Under the pieces are notes generated by a model. The model was not told the DNA's origin, searched no databases, and saw only the letters and a program-made list of their open reading frames with translations. Position numbers and translations under genes: made by a program. Shown here in pieces: positions 1-8,021 of a stretch of DNA of 46,231 bases (position 1 is its first letter; the number at the start of each line of letters is the position of its first letter). Source of the stretch: Spirosoma fluviale (lineage in GTDB: Bacteria; Bacteroidota; Bacteroidia; Cytophagales; Cyclobacteriaceae); assembly GCA_945868725.1 (NCBI GenBank), contig CAMBMU010000013.1, forward strand, positions 1 to 46,231. The letters are read 5' to 3'.

Positions 1-149
1 AAAACCCAGGCACGCCTATCCTAGGCCTGGATGTATGGGAACATGCCTACTACCTACACTACCAAAACAGACGTCCAGATTACATCGCGGCGTTCTGGAA
101 CCTTGTAAACTGGGAGGAAGTAAGCAAGCGTTACGCTGCAGCGAAGTAA
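1..149 (+). CDS. Superoxide dismutase (Fe/Mn family), C-terminal end, cut by window edge
   Basis: Only the last 48 residues are present, read from base 3 to the TAA at 147-149. They contain the Fe/Mn superoxide dismutase signature DVWEHAYY, whose Asp and His are metal ligands, followed by the family's usual ending [21 protein letters not shown]. The enzyme dismutates superoxide to oxygen and hydrogen peroxide. The metal (Fe, Mn or cambialistic) cannot be decided because the residues that tune it lie off the window. A strong terminator follows the stop by about 20 bases, so this is the last gene of its transcript. Family assignment is certain; symbol withheld because sodA and sodB cannot be told apart here. 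Confidence 0.95.
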   Translation, partial: NPGTPILGLDVWEHAYYLHYQNRRPDYIAAFWNLVNWEEVSKRYAAAK

Positions 150-171
150 CTTACCTTTCTCGTGATTTTTC

Positions 172-203
172 AAACTCCCGAGTAGTCTGCTCGGGAGTTT
201 TTT
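172..203 (+). terminator. Rho-independent terminator after superoxide dismutase
   Basis: A perfect 10-bp stem, AAACTCCCGA (172-181) and TCGGGAGTTT (191-200), encloses a 9-nt loop and runs into six T (198-203). This is a textbook intrinsic terminator 22 bases after the stop codon. Confidence 0.93.
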
Positions 204-299
204 GTTCTTTTCTAAAAAAATACTTTTCGGAAATGGGACAGGCATTCTTTTCTGTTCTTGCTCCATCCTATTTTACGCTTATTTTTTCGACCTTCGGGA

Positions 300-947
300 A
301 TGCATTGTTGGGATATCCATACACATCGCGAGGGGCATCCCTATTCCCTATTCCAGGCGGGGAAAGCCAAAATAGTGGAAGGTGTTCCCGTTTCTATGGG
401 GATTCATCCCTGGGAGTTGGATTCCAATTGGGACACTCATTTTGAAAAAATCAAGTGGGAAGCAGCCCAGAATCCTTGCGTTTTGGCGATTGGTGAAGCA
501 GGTTTTGATCGGCTAAAAGGGCCAGAAATTTCGCTACAAAAACAGGCCTTTTATGCTCAAGCCAGTTGGGCTGCGTCGCTTGGGATTCCCTTGATTTTGC
601 ATTGTGTCAAGTCCCATGACTTGCTCCTCGAGTACTTGAAGTCAGCAAAGAATCCTCCCAACATCATCTGGCATGGTTGGAATCAAAAGTCTGAGCGGGC
701 AAGGCAGTTGCTGCCCTTTCCAGTATTTTATTCCTTCGGGAATCAGCTACTCCATCCCAACAGCAATGCCGCAAAATGGTTGATAGCCTGCCCATTAGAG
801 CGTGTTTTTTTTGAAACCGACGATTCGGGCTTGGAAATAGATTCAATTTATCAGAGGGCTTCCCTACTTTTGCAGATTCCAGTGGCAAGCCTTGCAGCAC
901 AAGTGATTGCCAACTGGAATGCCATTTCCAATAGAAAAATCTCATGA
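300..947 (+). CDS. TatD family metal-dependent hydrolase
   Basis: TatD-type TIM-barrel metallohydrolase, a family of metal-dependent nucleases and related hydrolases. The frame opens at 258, but the ATG at 300 places the metal motif DIHTH right at the N-terminus, as is usual, giving 215 residues. All expected ligands are visible: HxH in DIHTH, Glu in GEAGFDR, His in LILHC, His in IWHGW and Asp in ETDDSG. At 215 residues it is shorter than the 255-265 of E. coli TatD, and matches the compact versions common in Bacteroidota. Its stop overlaps the start of tcdA (ATGA at 944-947), so the two are probably translated together. The substrate cannot be told from sequence. Confidence 0.85.
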   Translation: MHCWDIHTHREGHPYSLFQAGKAKIVEGVPVSMGIHPWELDSNWDTHFEKIKWEAAQNPCVLAIGEAGFDRLKGPEISLQKQAFYAQASWAASLGIPLILHCVKSHDLLLEYLKSAKNPPNIIWHGWNQKSERARQLLPFPVFYSFGNQLLHPNSNAAKWLIACPLERVFFETDDSGLEIDSIYQRASLLLQIPVASLAAQVIANWNAISNRKIS

Positions 948-1669
948 ATGAATTTGCCTGGCTGAGCCGCACCGAGTTGATTGTAGGGCGTGAAGGCCTT
1001 GAAAAATTAGCTACTAAACATGTGCTCGTGGTAGGGCTAGGGGGTGTAGGCTCTTTTGCTGCCGAGTTTATTGCACGTTCAGGTATCGGGGCCATGACCA
1101 TCATCGATGGGGATACGGTAGACATTTCCAATGTCAATCGGCAGCTTCCAGCTACGCAGCTCAATGTAGGACAGGCGAAGGCAGGATGGATGGAGGAGCG
1201 CTTATTGGCCATCAACCCGAAGCTCAAGTTGCAGGCGATCAAGAAATTTTTAGAGCCTTTCGAAATTACGGAGTTGCTTGAAGGGAATGAGTTTGATTAT
1301 GTGGTGGATTGCATCGATAGCTTTACCCCCAAAATGCACCTCATCGAAGGAGCTAAAAATCGTGGGTTTCCATTAGTCAGTTCCATGGGTGCTGGTGGAA
1401 AAGTAGATCCTACCCAAATTAAGGTGGTCGACTTTGCAGACACGCACCAATGCAAGCTGGCCAAGATGCTGCGGAAACGCTTAAAAAGAAGAAACATTGT
1501 CGGAGGCTTCAAGGCCGTGTTTTCTACCGAAGAAATGATTAAAGAGAGCTTGATGTTGACCGACGGAAAAAATTTCAAAAAGTCCGCTTATGGAACGATG
1601 TCTTTTCTTCCAGCGGCCTTTGGCTGCGCTTGTGCCGCAACGGTAATTAATGATTTATTAGCCTCCTGA
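944..1669 (+). CDS. tcdA: tRNA threonylcarbamoyladenosine dehydratase TcdA
   Basis: E1-like (ThiF/MoeB/HesA superfamily) enzyme of 241 residues. It carries the nucleotide-binding loop GLGGVGS near residue 32, the following DGDTVDISNVNRQ segment, and the TcdA-type continuation VDCIDSFTPKMHLI and SSMGAGGKVDPT. TcdA uses ATP to cyclise N6-threonylcarbamoyladenosine at tRNA position 37 to the cyclic form. The start ATG overlaps the TatD stop by 4 bases. The 3' end overlaps the convergent MaoC-like gene by 12 bases. Family members of this length without extra domains are TcdA rather than ubiquitin-type E1 or MoeB enzymes, which also carry a conserved zinc-binding cysteine set. Confidence 0.88.
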   Translation: MNEFAWLSRTELIVGREGLEKLATKHVLVVGLGGVGSFAAEFIARSGIGAMTIIDGDTVDISNVNRQLPATQLNVGQAKAGWMEERLLAINPKLKLQAIKKFLEPFEITELLEGNEFDYVVDCIDSFTPKMHLIEGAKNRGFPLVSSMGAGGKVDPTQIKVVDFADTHQCKLAKMLRKRLKRRNIVGGFKAVFSTEEMIKESLMLTDGKNFKKSAYGTMSFLPAAFGCACAATVINDLLAS

Positions 1670-2137
1670 GACGGGATTAAAATGGTACAAGAAGATGAGA
1701 AGCCCTACGAATGCTGGCTTCTTTTGATCCTTGATTTCTAGGACAACTTCCACTTCTGCCTTGATGGTGCCACGGAGATTGGTGATGTTTTTTAGGGAGG
1801 CGACCAAGCGTACTTCACCTTCTACGGTTACTGCCTGGGCAAACCTCAGGTTTTCAATTCCATAGTTGATCATCATTTTCAAGTTGTTCACCTGCACGAT
1901 TTGTTCCCATAGGTAGGGGACGATGCTTAGGGTGAGGTAGCCATGGGCAATGGTATTTCCAAAAGCTCCCTCTGCTTTAGCTCGGACCGGATCAGTATGT
2001 ATCCATTGGTGATCCAGGGTTGCGGCTGCAAAGCGATTGATTTGTTCTTGGGTGATTTGGAAATAAGGGGAAGCACCAAGTTCTTTTCCTAGATAGGATT
2101 CAAATTCTTCAAAGCTGCCAATTGCAATAGTGGGCAT
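1658..2137 (-). CDS. MaoC family dehydratase
   Basis: Hot-dog-fold hydratase of 159 residues resembling (R)-specific enoyl-CoA hydratases. The hydratase-2 signature is clear: Asp and His in DHQWIHTD, then FGNTIAHGYLTLS. These enzymes add water to 2-enoyl-CoA, often linking beta-oxidation to other pathways, but MaoC-like proteins vary in substrate and this one sits alone, so the true substrate is unknown. It converges on tcdA with a 12-base overlap of coding ends. It diverges from the methyltransferase across a 125-base spacer in which I found no convincing promoter. Confidence 0.85.
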   Translation of the reverse strand: MPTIAIGSFEEFESYLGKELGASPYFQITQEQINRFAAATLDHQWIHTDPVRAKAEGAFGNTIAHGYLTLSIVPYLWEQIVQVNNLKMMINYGIENLRFAQAVTVEGEVRLVASLKNITNLRGTIKAEVEVVLEIKDQKKPAFVGLLIFLYHFNPVSGG

Positions 2138-2262
2138 AGGTGGGGAGGTTTAAGAGATATAGAAGTCGAAAATAGGAAAAAGTAAGGAAGTGAATTTTTC
2201 AATCCTCAAAAAAGTTTCATCTTCGTCCTTTCTAGGACCTAAACCCCAATTACTTTTCATCA

Positions 2263-3057
2263 ATGGCAAACTATGTGCATGGTTTTGATCCGGAAGAGCA
2301 GTTGCGCCTAAAAGAGCAGGCTGAGTTCTTAGCACCCATGGTTTACAAGGAGGTGGACTTCAGTGGCTGTAGGCAGCTACTAGAAGTAGGCAGTGGAGTT
2401 GGTGCGCAATCACGTATTCTGCTCGAAAGATTTCCTGACCTCCAGATCACCTGTGTGGATGCTTCAGCGGTTCAGCTAGCGCAAGCACGGATCAACTTGG
2501 CATCATTTGGAGATCGTGTTCGTTTTGTGGAGCAGGATGGTTGTGTACTCCAGCTTGTCGAGCGATTTGATGCTGCCTTTGTGTGTTGGACTTTGGAGCA
2601 TGTCCCTTCTCCGATTCAGCTTTTGGTAAAGCTCAAGGAGCATCTTCAACCTGGCGCTCGTGTGTATGTAACGGAAGTATTTAATTCTAGTTTGTATGTT
2701 TCCCCAGGATTCTCCCATCTACAGCATTATGTCGAGGTAATGAGCAACTTTCAACGAATGATTGGCGGAAATCCTGATGTGGGGATCGAATTGGGAAATT
2801 TGATGACTGAGGCGGGATTTTCCGCTTGCTCCACCCGCTTTGATGGATTTTACCTAGATGCCAGAAGTGGCGAAAAAAGAAAAGCAGTGACTGAATATTG
2901 GAAGGAGCTACTTAAAAGCGCGGCACCTGCATTGTTAGCTGAGGGGATAGTTACGCCCTCGGCAGTACAAAAAATGGAGGAAGATTTAGAAAAATTAGGG
3001 AAAGATGAAAATGCCATTTTTTTCTACCAATTTGTACAAGCAAAAGCTACCCTTTAA
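2263..3057 (+). CDS. Class I SAM-dependent methyltransferase
   Basis: Rossmann-fold methyltransferase of 264 residues. Motif I is LLEVGSGVGAQS near residue 40, motif II is the acidic end of a strand in ITCVDAS, and post-I features follow in RFVEQDGCVLQL and FVCWTLEHVPSP. The C-terminal third (from about 170) is helical and is probably the substrate-recognition part. No small-molecule or RNA/protein target can be assigned from the sequence. mtgA starts only 8 bases after its stop, so the two are probably co-transcribed; whether that reflects a shared role is unknown. Confidence 0.8.
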   Translation: MANYVHGFDPEEQLRLKEQAEFLAPMVYKEVDFSGCRQLLEVGSGVGAQSRILLERFPDLQITCVDASAVQLAQARINLASFGDRVRFVEQDGCVLQLVERFDAAFVCWTLEHVPSPIQLLVKLKEHLQPGARVYVTEVFNSSLYVSPGFSHLQHYVEVMSNFQRMIGGNPDVGIELGNLMTEAGFSACSTRFDGFYLDARSGEKRKAVTEYWKELLKSAAPALLAEGIVTPSAVQKMEEDLEKLGKDENAIFFYQFVQAKATL

Positions 3058-3065
3058 TTCGTAAG

Positions 3066-3761
3066 ATGAAAGCGATTCGTTGGATTGGAAAATTAATTTG
3101 GAAGACTTCCTTGTGGTTTCTAGGACTTTCGATTGGATTAGTCATTTTATATCGATTTGTACCGGTGCCCATCACTCCATTGATGGTGATTCGATTGGTG
3201 GAACAGGCAATTGATCCAGAAAAAGAAGTGCGCTTAGTCAAGGATTGGGTTCCTATTTCAGAAATGTCTCGGCATGCCCCTCAAGCAGTAGTAGGCGCAG
3301 AAGATCAGACATTTATGAAGCATTTTGGATTTGATTTCAAATCTTTAAAGAAAGCGTGGGAAGGAAATAAAAAGAATAAGCGAGTGAAGGGGGCAAGTAC
3401 GATTACCCAGCAAACTGCAAAAAATGTGTTTCTATGGCCTTCAAGAAGTTACGTACGGAAAGCGTTTGAGGCCTATTTCACCGTCTTGATTGAAATTTTT
3501 TGGTCCAAAGAACGAATCCTTGAAGTGTACCTAAATGTCATTGAGATGGGCGATGGAATCTATGGGATTGAAGCAGCTTCTCAAACCTTTTTTGATAAGA
3601 GTTCCTCCAAGCTCTCAAAGGGGCAGGCAGCATTGATAGCTGCGGTATTGCCTAATCCTAGACGCTGGAGTCCAGCAAGGCCTACTTCCTACATCAAGGG
3701 TAGACAAAGCTTTATCATGAGGCAGATGAGTAATCTCTCTCCTACAGGTTTTGGTAAATAA
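3066..3761 (+). CDS. mtgA: Monofunctional biosynthetic peptidoglycan transglycosylase
   Basis: Glycosyltransferase family 51 enzyme of 231 residues without a penicillin-binding domain. It polymerises lipid II into glycan strands at the outer face of the cytoplasmic membrane. One N-terminal transmembrane helix (about residues 10-32) is followed by the GT51 motifs in order: EDQTF with the catalytic Glu, GASTITQQ(T)AKN, KERILEVYLN with the second catalytic Glu, GIYGIEAAS, and AALIAAVLPNP. Length and motif set match MtgA. It follows the methyltransferase by 8 bases and is the last gene before the gene-free region with DnaA boxes. Confidence 0.93.
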   Translation: MKAIRWIGKLIWKTSLWFLGLSIGLVILYRFVPVPITPLMVIRLVEQAIDPEKEVRLVKDWVPISEMSRHAPQAVVGAEDQTFMKHFGFDFKSLKKAWEGNKKNKRVKGASTITQQTAKNVFLWPSRSYVRKAFEAYFTVLIEIFWSKERILEVYLNVIEMGDGIYGIEAASQTFFDKSSSKLSKGQAALIAAVLPNPRRWSPARPTSYIKGRQSFIMRQMSNLSPTGFGK

Positions 3762-4192
3762 ATTTGAATATTAAAGGTTAAAATATCATTAAACCTTGTT
3801 GAAAATTTAGAGAAGGATATTGTTTAGGTTTTTTGCTGTTCCCTTCGCCCTTCGGTAGGCCAGCGGCCAAATTTAATTTTAATTTGGCTCAAAAATTTGA
3901 GCTAAAATTTCCCTAATTTTTTTAAGATTTCTTGGGGTATAAATTCTTTAAAATGCCCTTCAAAGCAAAATTAAAGCGGATTAAAAAATGCAAGAAAAAT
4001 TTATCCACAATTTCAATAATTTATCCACATTCACATTAAATTAACATATAAAGGATTATAAATCAATTAGTTAAATTGATTTCCCTCCAGTCGATTTTGT
4101 GGATAATCTTTGCTAACTAAATGATTATCAACTCTAAATGCATTGGCAAAAGTGGATAATTTGAGCTCCCAAATTTTATTTTAAACCGGTGA
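3762..4192. other. Candidate chromosomal replication origin (oriC-like region)
   Basis: This 431-base stretch has no gene and is strongly AT-rich. Its right half holds a cluster of DnaA boxes. Its left half (about 3865-3960) holds long A/T runs and two small inverted repeats: GCCAAATT/AATTTGGC around 3866-3888 and GCTCAAA/TTTGAGC at 3887-3902. AT-rich unwinding DNA beside an array of TTATCCACA boxes is the standard layout of a bacterial oriC. In Bacteroidota the origin need not lie beside dnaA, so the absence of dnaA here is not decisive. Against it, both flanking genes point toward the region, so they would be head-on to forks leaving it. No GC-skew calculation was possible. Confidence 0.6.
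4001..4159. promoter_or_regulatory. DnaA box cluster
   Basis: Exact TTATCCACA occurs at 4001-4009 and 4021-4029 on the plus strand, 20 bases apart (about two helical turns). Its exact complement TGTGGATAA occurs at 4098-4106. A one-mismatch copy, AGTGGATAA, is at 4151-4159. A weaker TTATCAACT lies at 4125-4133. The first two boxes point one way and the other strong ones the opposite way. Confidence 0.75.
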
Positions 4193-5971
4193 TTACTCTT
4201 CTTTTTGTCGCTGCAACTTTTTGCGATAAGCATTGAAGATTTTAGCCTTAGAAACAAATCCCAAATAGGTGTTATTTTCAACTACTGGAAGATTCCATGC
4301 GCCAGATCGTTCAAACTTTTCCATAGCCGATTGCATATTTTCTGTTGAAAATAGGATTTCTGGAGGACTATGCATGAGTTGCCTTACACGGAAATTTTTT
4401 TGCTTCTCCACATCAAACATGATGTGTCGAATATCATCTAAGGTTATGATTCCTTGAAGTGCTTGGTTGGTATCGACTACAGGGAAGATATTTCGTTTCG
4501 ATAGTTTAACTAACTCGATCAAATCTGTCAATAGGGCATCCGGGTGTATTGGCAGCAAATCTTTTTCAATTACTTGGGTAATAGAGATGGTATCTAATAA
4601 CTCTTCATCTTTTGTCTCTGGCAGGTATTTCCCCTGCGCCTTTAGTTGTAAGGTATAGACACTATGTTTTTGAAAGTAGGTTTTGGTGATGTAGGAAATA
4701 GCAGAAACAAACATCAGTGGAATAAACAATTCGTAGCCACCTGTGATTTCTGCGATCAAAAAGATAGCGGATAATGGGGCATGTTGTACCCCTGCCATCA
4801 CTCCACACATGGCCACGAGTACAAAATGGGCCAATGGAAGTTCGATGTGAAATCCCATTAAATTCTTGGAGTAGGCAAATAGAAACCCCGTAATTCCTCC
4901 TACAAAAAGAGAAGGGGCAAAAATACCTCCACTACCCCCAGCGCCTATCGTAATCGCTGATGCAATGGGTTTTATTAAAATGACTCCCATTAAAAATAGC
5001 AACACGATTTGCGAGTCCTCCAACGAAGAAAAGAAGGGACTTTTGCCCAGTACCTGAGTTGCATCTCCTTCGATTAAAGCATTTAACGTATCATACCCCT
5101 CTCCATAAATTGGAGGCAGAAGAAAGACCATCAAACCCAAAATGGCTCCCCCACACAGAATTCGCATCCAATAGCTTCCCAATGCCGCCATTAATTTTTC
5201 AGTGATCAGCACTGTTTTACTAAAATAAAGGGATACCATTCCCGTGATGATTCCTAAAAGCAAATAGTAGGGCATATGGGCCGCTTGGAAACTATCTTTC
5301 AAGCTGAAAGTGAATAGGGAATCGTCCCCAATTAAGAGCATTGAGGTCAATGAACCTGTAACAGAGGCAAGTAGCAATGGAATAAAGCTGGCAGTGCTTA
5401 TCTCCATCAAGATTACTTCAATTGCAAAAATAACCGCCCCAATAGGCGCTCCAAAAATTGCCGAAATGGCCCCTGCAGCCCCGCAGCCAATGAGCAAGGT
5501 TCTTTTTTTGGCACTCAAATGCATCAAGGAACCTACATTCGATCCGATCGCTGATCCCGTCATTACCATAGGAGCTTCCAAACCAACCGAGCCTCCAAAG
5601 CCTACCGTAAGGGAAGAGGTAAGTACCCTGCTGAAGATTTTGACTCGAGGAATAAGGCTTGACTTTTTGGAGATGGTGAATAGCACATCCGGGATCCCAT
5701 GACCCCCCAAATCCTTCAACACATATTTTCCCAATAGAAAGGCAGCTGAAATACCAATCATTGGATAAATGATGTACATGAAATTGGCATAAGAAGGATA
5801 AAAATCTTCCTTCAAAAAAGACTGGATCGTATGCACGCCTGTTTTGAGAAGTACTGCAGCCAAACCAGAAAACACCCCAATACAGCCGCTGAGAATCAGA
5901 ATAAAGGTCTGATTACTCATATGCCGAAGTCTGAAAATCAGGAGGCGGGTGATGAAGTCAGTTTTTGACAA
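4193..5971 (-). CDS. CLC-type chloride channel/transporter with C-terminal CBS pair
   Basis: CLC-family membrane protein of 592 residues. Ion-path motifs are present in order: GHGIP (90-94), GxExP in GLEAP with the gating Glu at 132, and GGIFAP near 350. A pair of CBS domains fills about 460-585 and usually senses adenine nucleotides. The residue that carries protons in CLC exchangers (the second Glu of IEE in E. coli ClcA) is Val here (AIEV, 184-185), as in CLC channels, so passive conduction is possible. The frame opens with TTG at 5971; an ATG at 5920 would drop 17 residues of an N-terminal helix that relatives tend to keep, so I retain the TTG with some doubt. Confidence 0.9.
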   Translation of the reverse strand: MSKTDFITRLLIFRLRHMSNQTFILILSGCIGVFSGLAAVLLKTGVHTIQSFLKEDFYPSYANFMYIIYPMIGISAAFLLGKYVLKDLGGHGIPDVLFTISKKSSLIPRVKIFSRVLTSSLTVGFGGSVGLEAPMVMTGSAIGSNVGSLMHLSAKKRTLLIGCGAAGAISAIFGAPIGAVIFAIEVILMEISTASFIPLLLASVTGSLTSMLLIGDDSLFTFSLKDSFQAAHMPYYLLLGIITGMVSLYFSKTVLITEKLMAALGSYWMRILCGGAILGLMVFLLPPIYGEGYDTLNALIEGDATQVLGKSPFFSSLEDSQIVLLFLMGVILIKPIASAITIGAGGSGGIFAPSLFVGGITGFLFAYSKNLMGFHIELPLAHFVLVAMCGVMAGVQHAPLSAIFLIAEITGGYELFIPLMFVSAISYITKTYFQKHSVYTLQLKAQGKYLPETKDEELLDTISITQVIEKDLLPIHPDALLTDLIELVKLSKRNIFPVVDTNQALQGIITLDDIRHIMFDVEKQKNFRVRQLMHSPPEILFSTENMQSAMEKFERSGAWNLPVVENNTYLGFVSKAKIFNAYRKKLQRQKEE

Positions 5972-6003
5972 GCGTATAAAGTAGATGAGTGGGTTAGGTA
6001 AGC

Positions 6004-6942
6004 TTAGGGCTTTTCGAGAAGAGCAGCATCCAAAGCGAGTAGTGATTTTAAGATTAATCGAACTGTCGCTTCGTAGAAGGCAGGATGGATTCCCGCAAAG
6101 GAATCGCTTGGCTGATGGTAATCTACATGGTCTTCTACTCCGAAATACAAGTGAGGGACTTTATTTTCAAAAAAAGCTCCATGATCTGAAGATCTAGTCC
6201 AATCCTCTGCCCCTGTGCCTGGAATATCATGGCCGAAGCGAAGGACTGAACTTGTCTCACTTGGAATTTTTTCCAATATTGTTTTGAACTGTGGATAGTA
6301 GGAGGTTCCTGAAACGAAGACTTCCTTTGCCTCACTTCGGGAAAGCATGTCCATATTCACATTAAGTAAAATTTGCGCTAGGGGATAGGGGAAATCATTC
6401 ACCAAGGCTTTTGCACCCTGAAGCCCCATCTCTTCTGCATCCAAGGCGGCAAACAACATGCCGTGCTGGGGGCGATTTTTTGAAAAATATTCGGCTAAAA
6501 CCAACAAGGCAGCCGTACCCGATGCGTTATCATCCGTTCCATTGTAAATCGAATCTCCCGCTGCATTGGGTCTTCCTATGCCAACATGATCGTAATGGGC
6601 AGTTACTACAATCACTTTTTTGGAGGATTTTCCAGGAATAAAAGCCACAATATTGGCTGCATCCACCAGCATTTTTTTTGTTCTTCGGTCTTCAAATGAG
6701 AACTTTTGAATAAAATCCGGATAAAGTGGTTCAACCAAGTTCAAGGCAGTAAGCTCTTTTAAGAGGTACTTTTGAGCCATATCGCTGCCCTTACTCAGGG
6801 GTTTTCGGCCCTCAAGTGCATCCGAGGATAAGTATTCCAAATGGCTGAGTAGTTTTTTGCCATCAATTTCTTGGGCAAATGTGCCAGTAAAGGAGGCAAG
6901 AACTAAAATTATTGTACCTAATTTGCGTTGTAGGAAATGCAT
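6004..6942 (-). CDS. Secreted M28 family zinc aminopeptidase
   Basis: M28 metallopeptidase of 312 residues with an N-terminal signal peptide (about 1-23, ending FTGTFAQ). Co-catalytic zinc ligands are all visible: His in TAHYDH, the bridging Asp in GTDDNASG, the catalytic and ligand Glu pair in DAEEMG, Asp in NMDM, and His in DYHQPSD. These enzymes remove N-terminal amino acids from peptides, and this one probably acts in the periplasm or outside the cell. The ATG at 6942 gives a good signal peptide. The stop lies 32 bases before the CLC gene on the same strand, so the two may share a transcript. Confidence 0.92.
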   Translation of the reverse strand: MHFLQRKLGTIILVLASFTGTFAQEIDGKKLLSHLEYLSSDALEGRKPLSKGSDMAQKYLLKELTALNLVEPLYPDFIQKFSFEDRRTKKMLVDAANIVAFIPGKSSKKVIVVTAHYDHVGIGRPNAAGDSIYNGTDDNASGTAALLVLAEYFSKNRPQHGMLFAALDAEEMGLQGAKALVNDFPYPLAQILLNVNMDMLSRSEAKEVFVSGTSYYPQFKTILEKIPSETSSVLRFGHDIPGTGAEDWTRSSDHGAFFENKVPHLYFGVEDHVDYHQPSDSFAGIHPAFYEATVRLILKSLLALDAALLEKP

Positions 6943-7009
6943 CAGAAGAAGGATTAGTGAAGTACTGCTGTAAAAATACAGTCCTTGGGTTCAATCCCTC
7001 AGAAATTTT

Positions 7010-7996
7010 ATGAAATATAGCTACGCATTATTTTTATTTCTTTTTTGTTCGCCCCTTACTCATGGCCAGGGGACTTTGCCCCCAACTTTTTTCGAGGGCA
7101 AGTCCATCATTTTGGTATCGAACGATCCCGGAGCTAGGCCAATAATTACTTGGAAAGCACTTGCAGACAGCATTCATCCGGATTTGGTGCGTGCTGGAGG
7201 AGATCCGGTGGGGTATTTTGAGCTCGAACAGGTAGCCTTGTCCACTGCCCTGCAGGCAGTTTATGCCAAGGCTTTTTTGGAGCGTCAAATCCAAAATGTG
7301 GTCTTGATTACCCGACAAAAGGAGCAGGTAAGTATTCAGGTGGGAAAATTTTCTGGGGATGGTAAAATCATTGAAAATACTTCCCTTTTCGGAATTTCTG
7401 GAAAGGATTGGAAAACTGCCGTTCAGCAGTTTGCCGCTATTGGAACTGCAGTACCTACTAAAAATTTGCTAGTTGCTGACTTGGCAGAGTTTCCCGCTTT
7501 AGGCCCTCAGTCAGTGGCTGCCAATTCCCAAAAGTGGATTTCTAGAAATCCGCTTAACCTTGACGTCTTTCGTCTAGGGATTCCACTTGAAGGAACTTCT
7601 GCCATCAATGGTCCGATCAACACCTTCCGTTATGAGGTCTATGGAAAATCTCCTGGAACCCTACTAGCCGAGCAAAGTGCTCAACAAGTCGGGCTTGAGG
7701 AAATTTTTTCAAGCAAGTACCCTTACGAGGTGGCCTGGCTGGTGGAAACGAAGACCAATCAAGAACTGCTGGCAGACCAGATTCAATTTTTACTCGTTAA
7801 GGTAGAAGGCAGGCAAGCTGACCTGATGAAAAGTATGGGACTTGAACCGATTTCAGGAGAAGAAGGAGCTAAAACAGTGGTGAAATTTTACATCCGGTTT
7901 TTAGTTCGAGAGGAACTCTATCTCGGGTCCACCTGGGATGCCCACCCGGACTGGAAGGTTTCCCTCAATCAATTTTTGGATAACCTGAAAAAATAG
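7010..7996 (+). CDS. Secreted protein of unknown function
   Basis: A 328-residue protein I do not recognise. It has a clear signal peptide (about 1-20, MKYSYALFLF then a small-residue cleavage region HGQG) and no later membrane segment, so it should be periplasmic or exported. The body alternates predicted strands and helices without low-complexity sequence, and carries no cysteine after the signal peptide. No catalytic motif stands out. It diverges from the M28 peptidase across 67 bases and converges on yjjX with a 25-base gap. Composition and codon use match its neighbours, so it is a real gene rather than a chance frame. Confidence 0.8.
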   Translation: MKYSYALFLFLFCSPLTHGQGTLPPTFFEGKSIILVSNDPGARPIITWKALADSIHPDLVRAGGDPVGYFELEQVALSTALQAVYAKAFLERQIQNVVLITRQKEQVSIQVGKFSGDGKIIENTSLFGISGKDWKTAVQQFAAIGTAVPTKNLLVADLAEFPALGPQSVAANSQKWISRNPLNLDVFRLGIPLEGTSAINGPINTFRYEVYGKSPGTLLAEQSAQQVGLEEIFSSKYPYEVAWLVETKTNQELLADQIQFLLVKVEGRQADLMKSMGLEPISGEEGAKTVVKFYIRFLVREELYLGSTWDAHPDWKVSLNQFLDNLKK

Positions 7997-8021
7997 TGGC
8001 AATTTTTAGCAACTAAAAATC

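Noticed and set aside
35-445. 136-residue open frame at the left edge
   Set aside because: It runs out of frame across the superoxide dismutase end, its terminator and the TatD start, and its product is of mixed low-quality composition.
664-1242. 192-residue minus-strand frame opposite TatD and TcdA
   Set aside because: Two recognised genes with intact motifs occupy the other strand; the frame has no family features.
5310-5702. 130-residue plus-strand frame opposite the CLC gene
   Set aside because: Antisense to conserved membrane helices of the CLC protein; its composition mirrors them.
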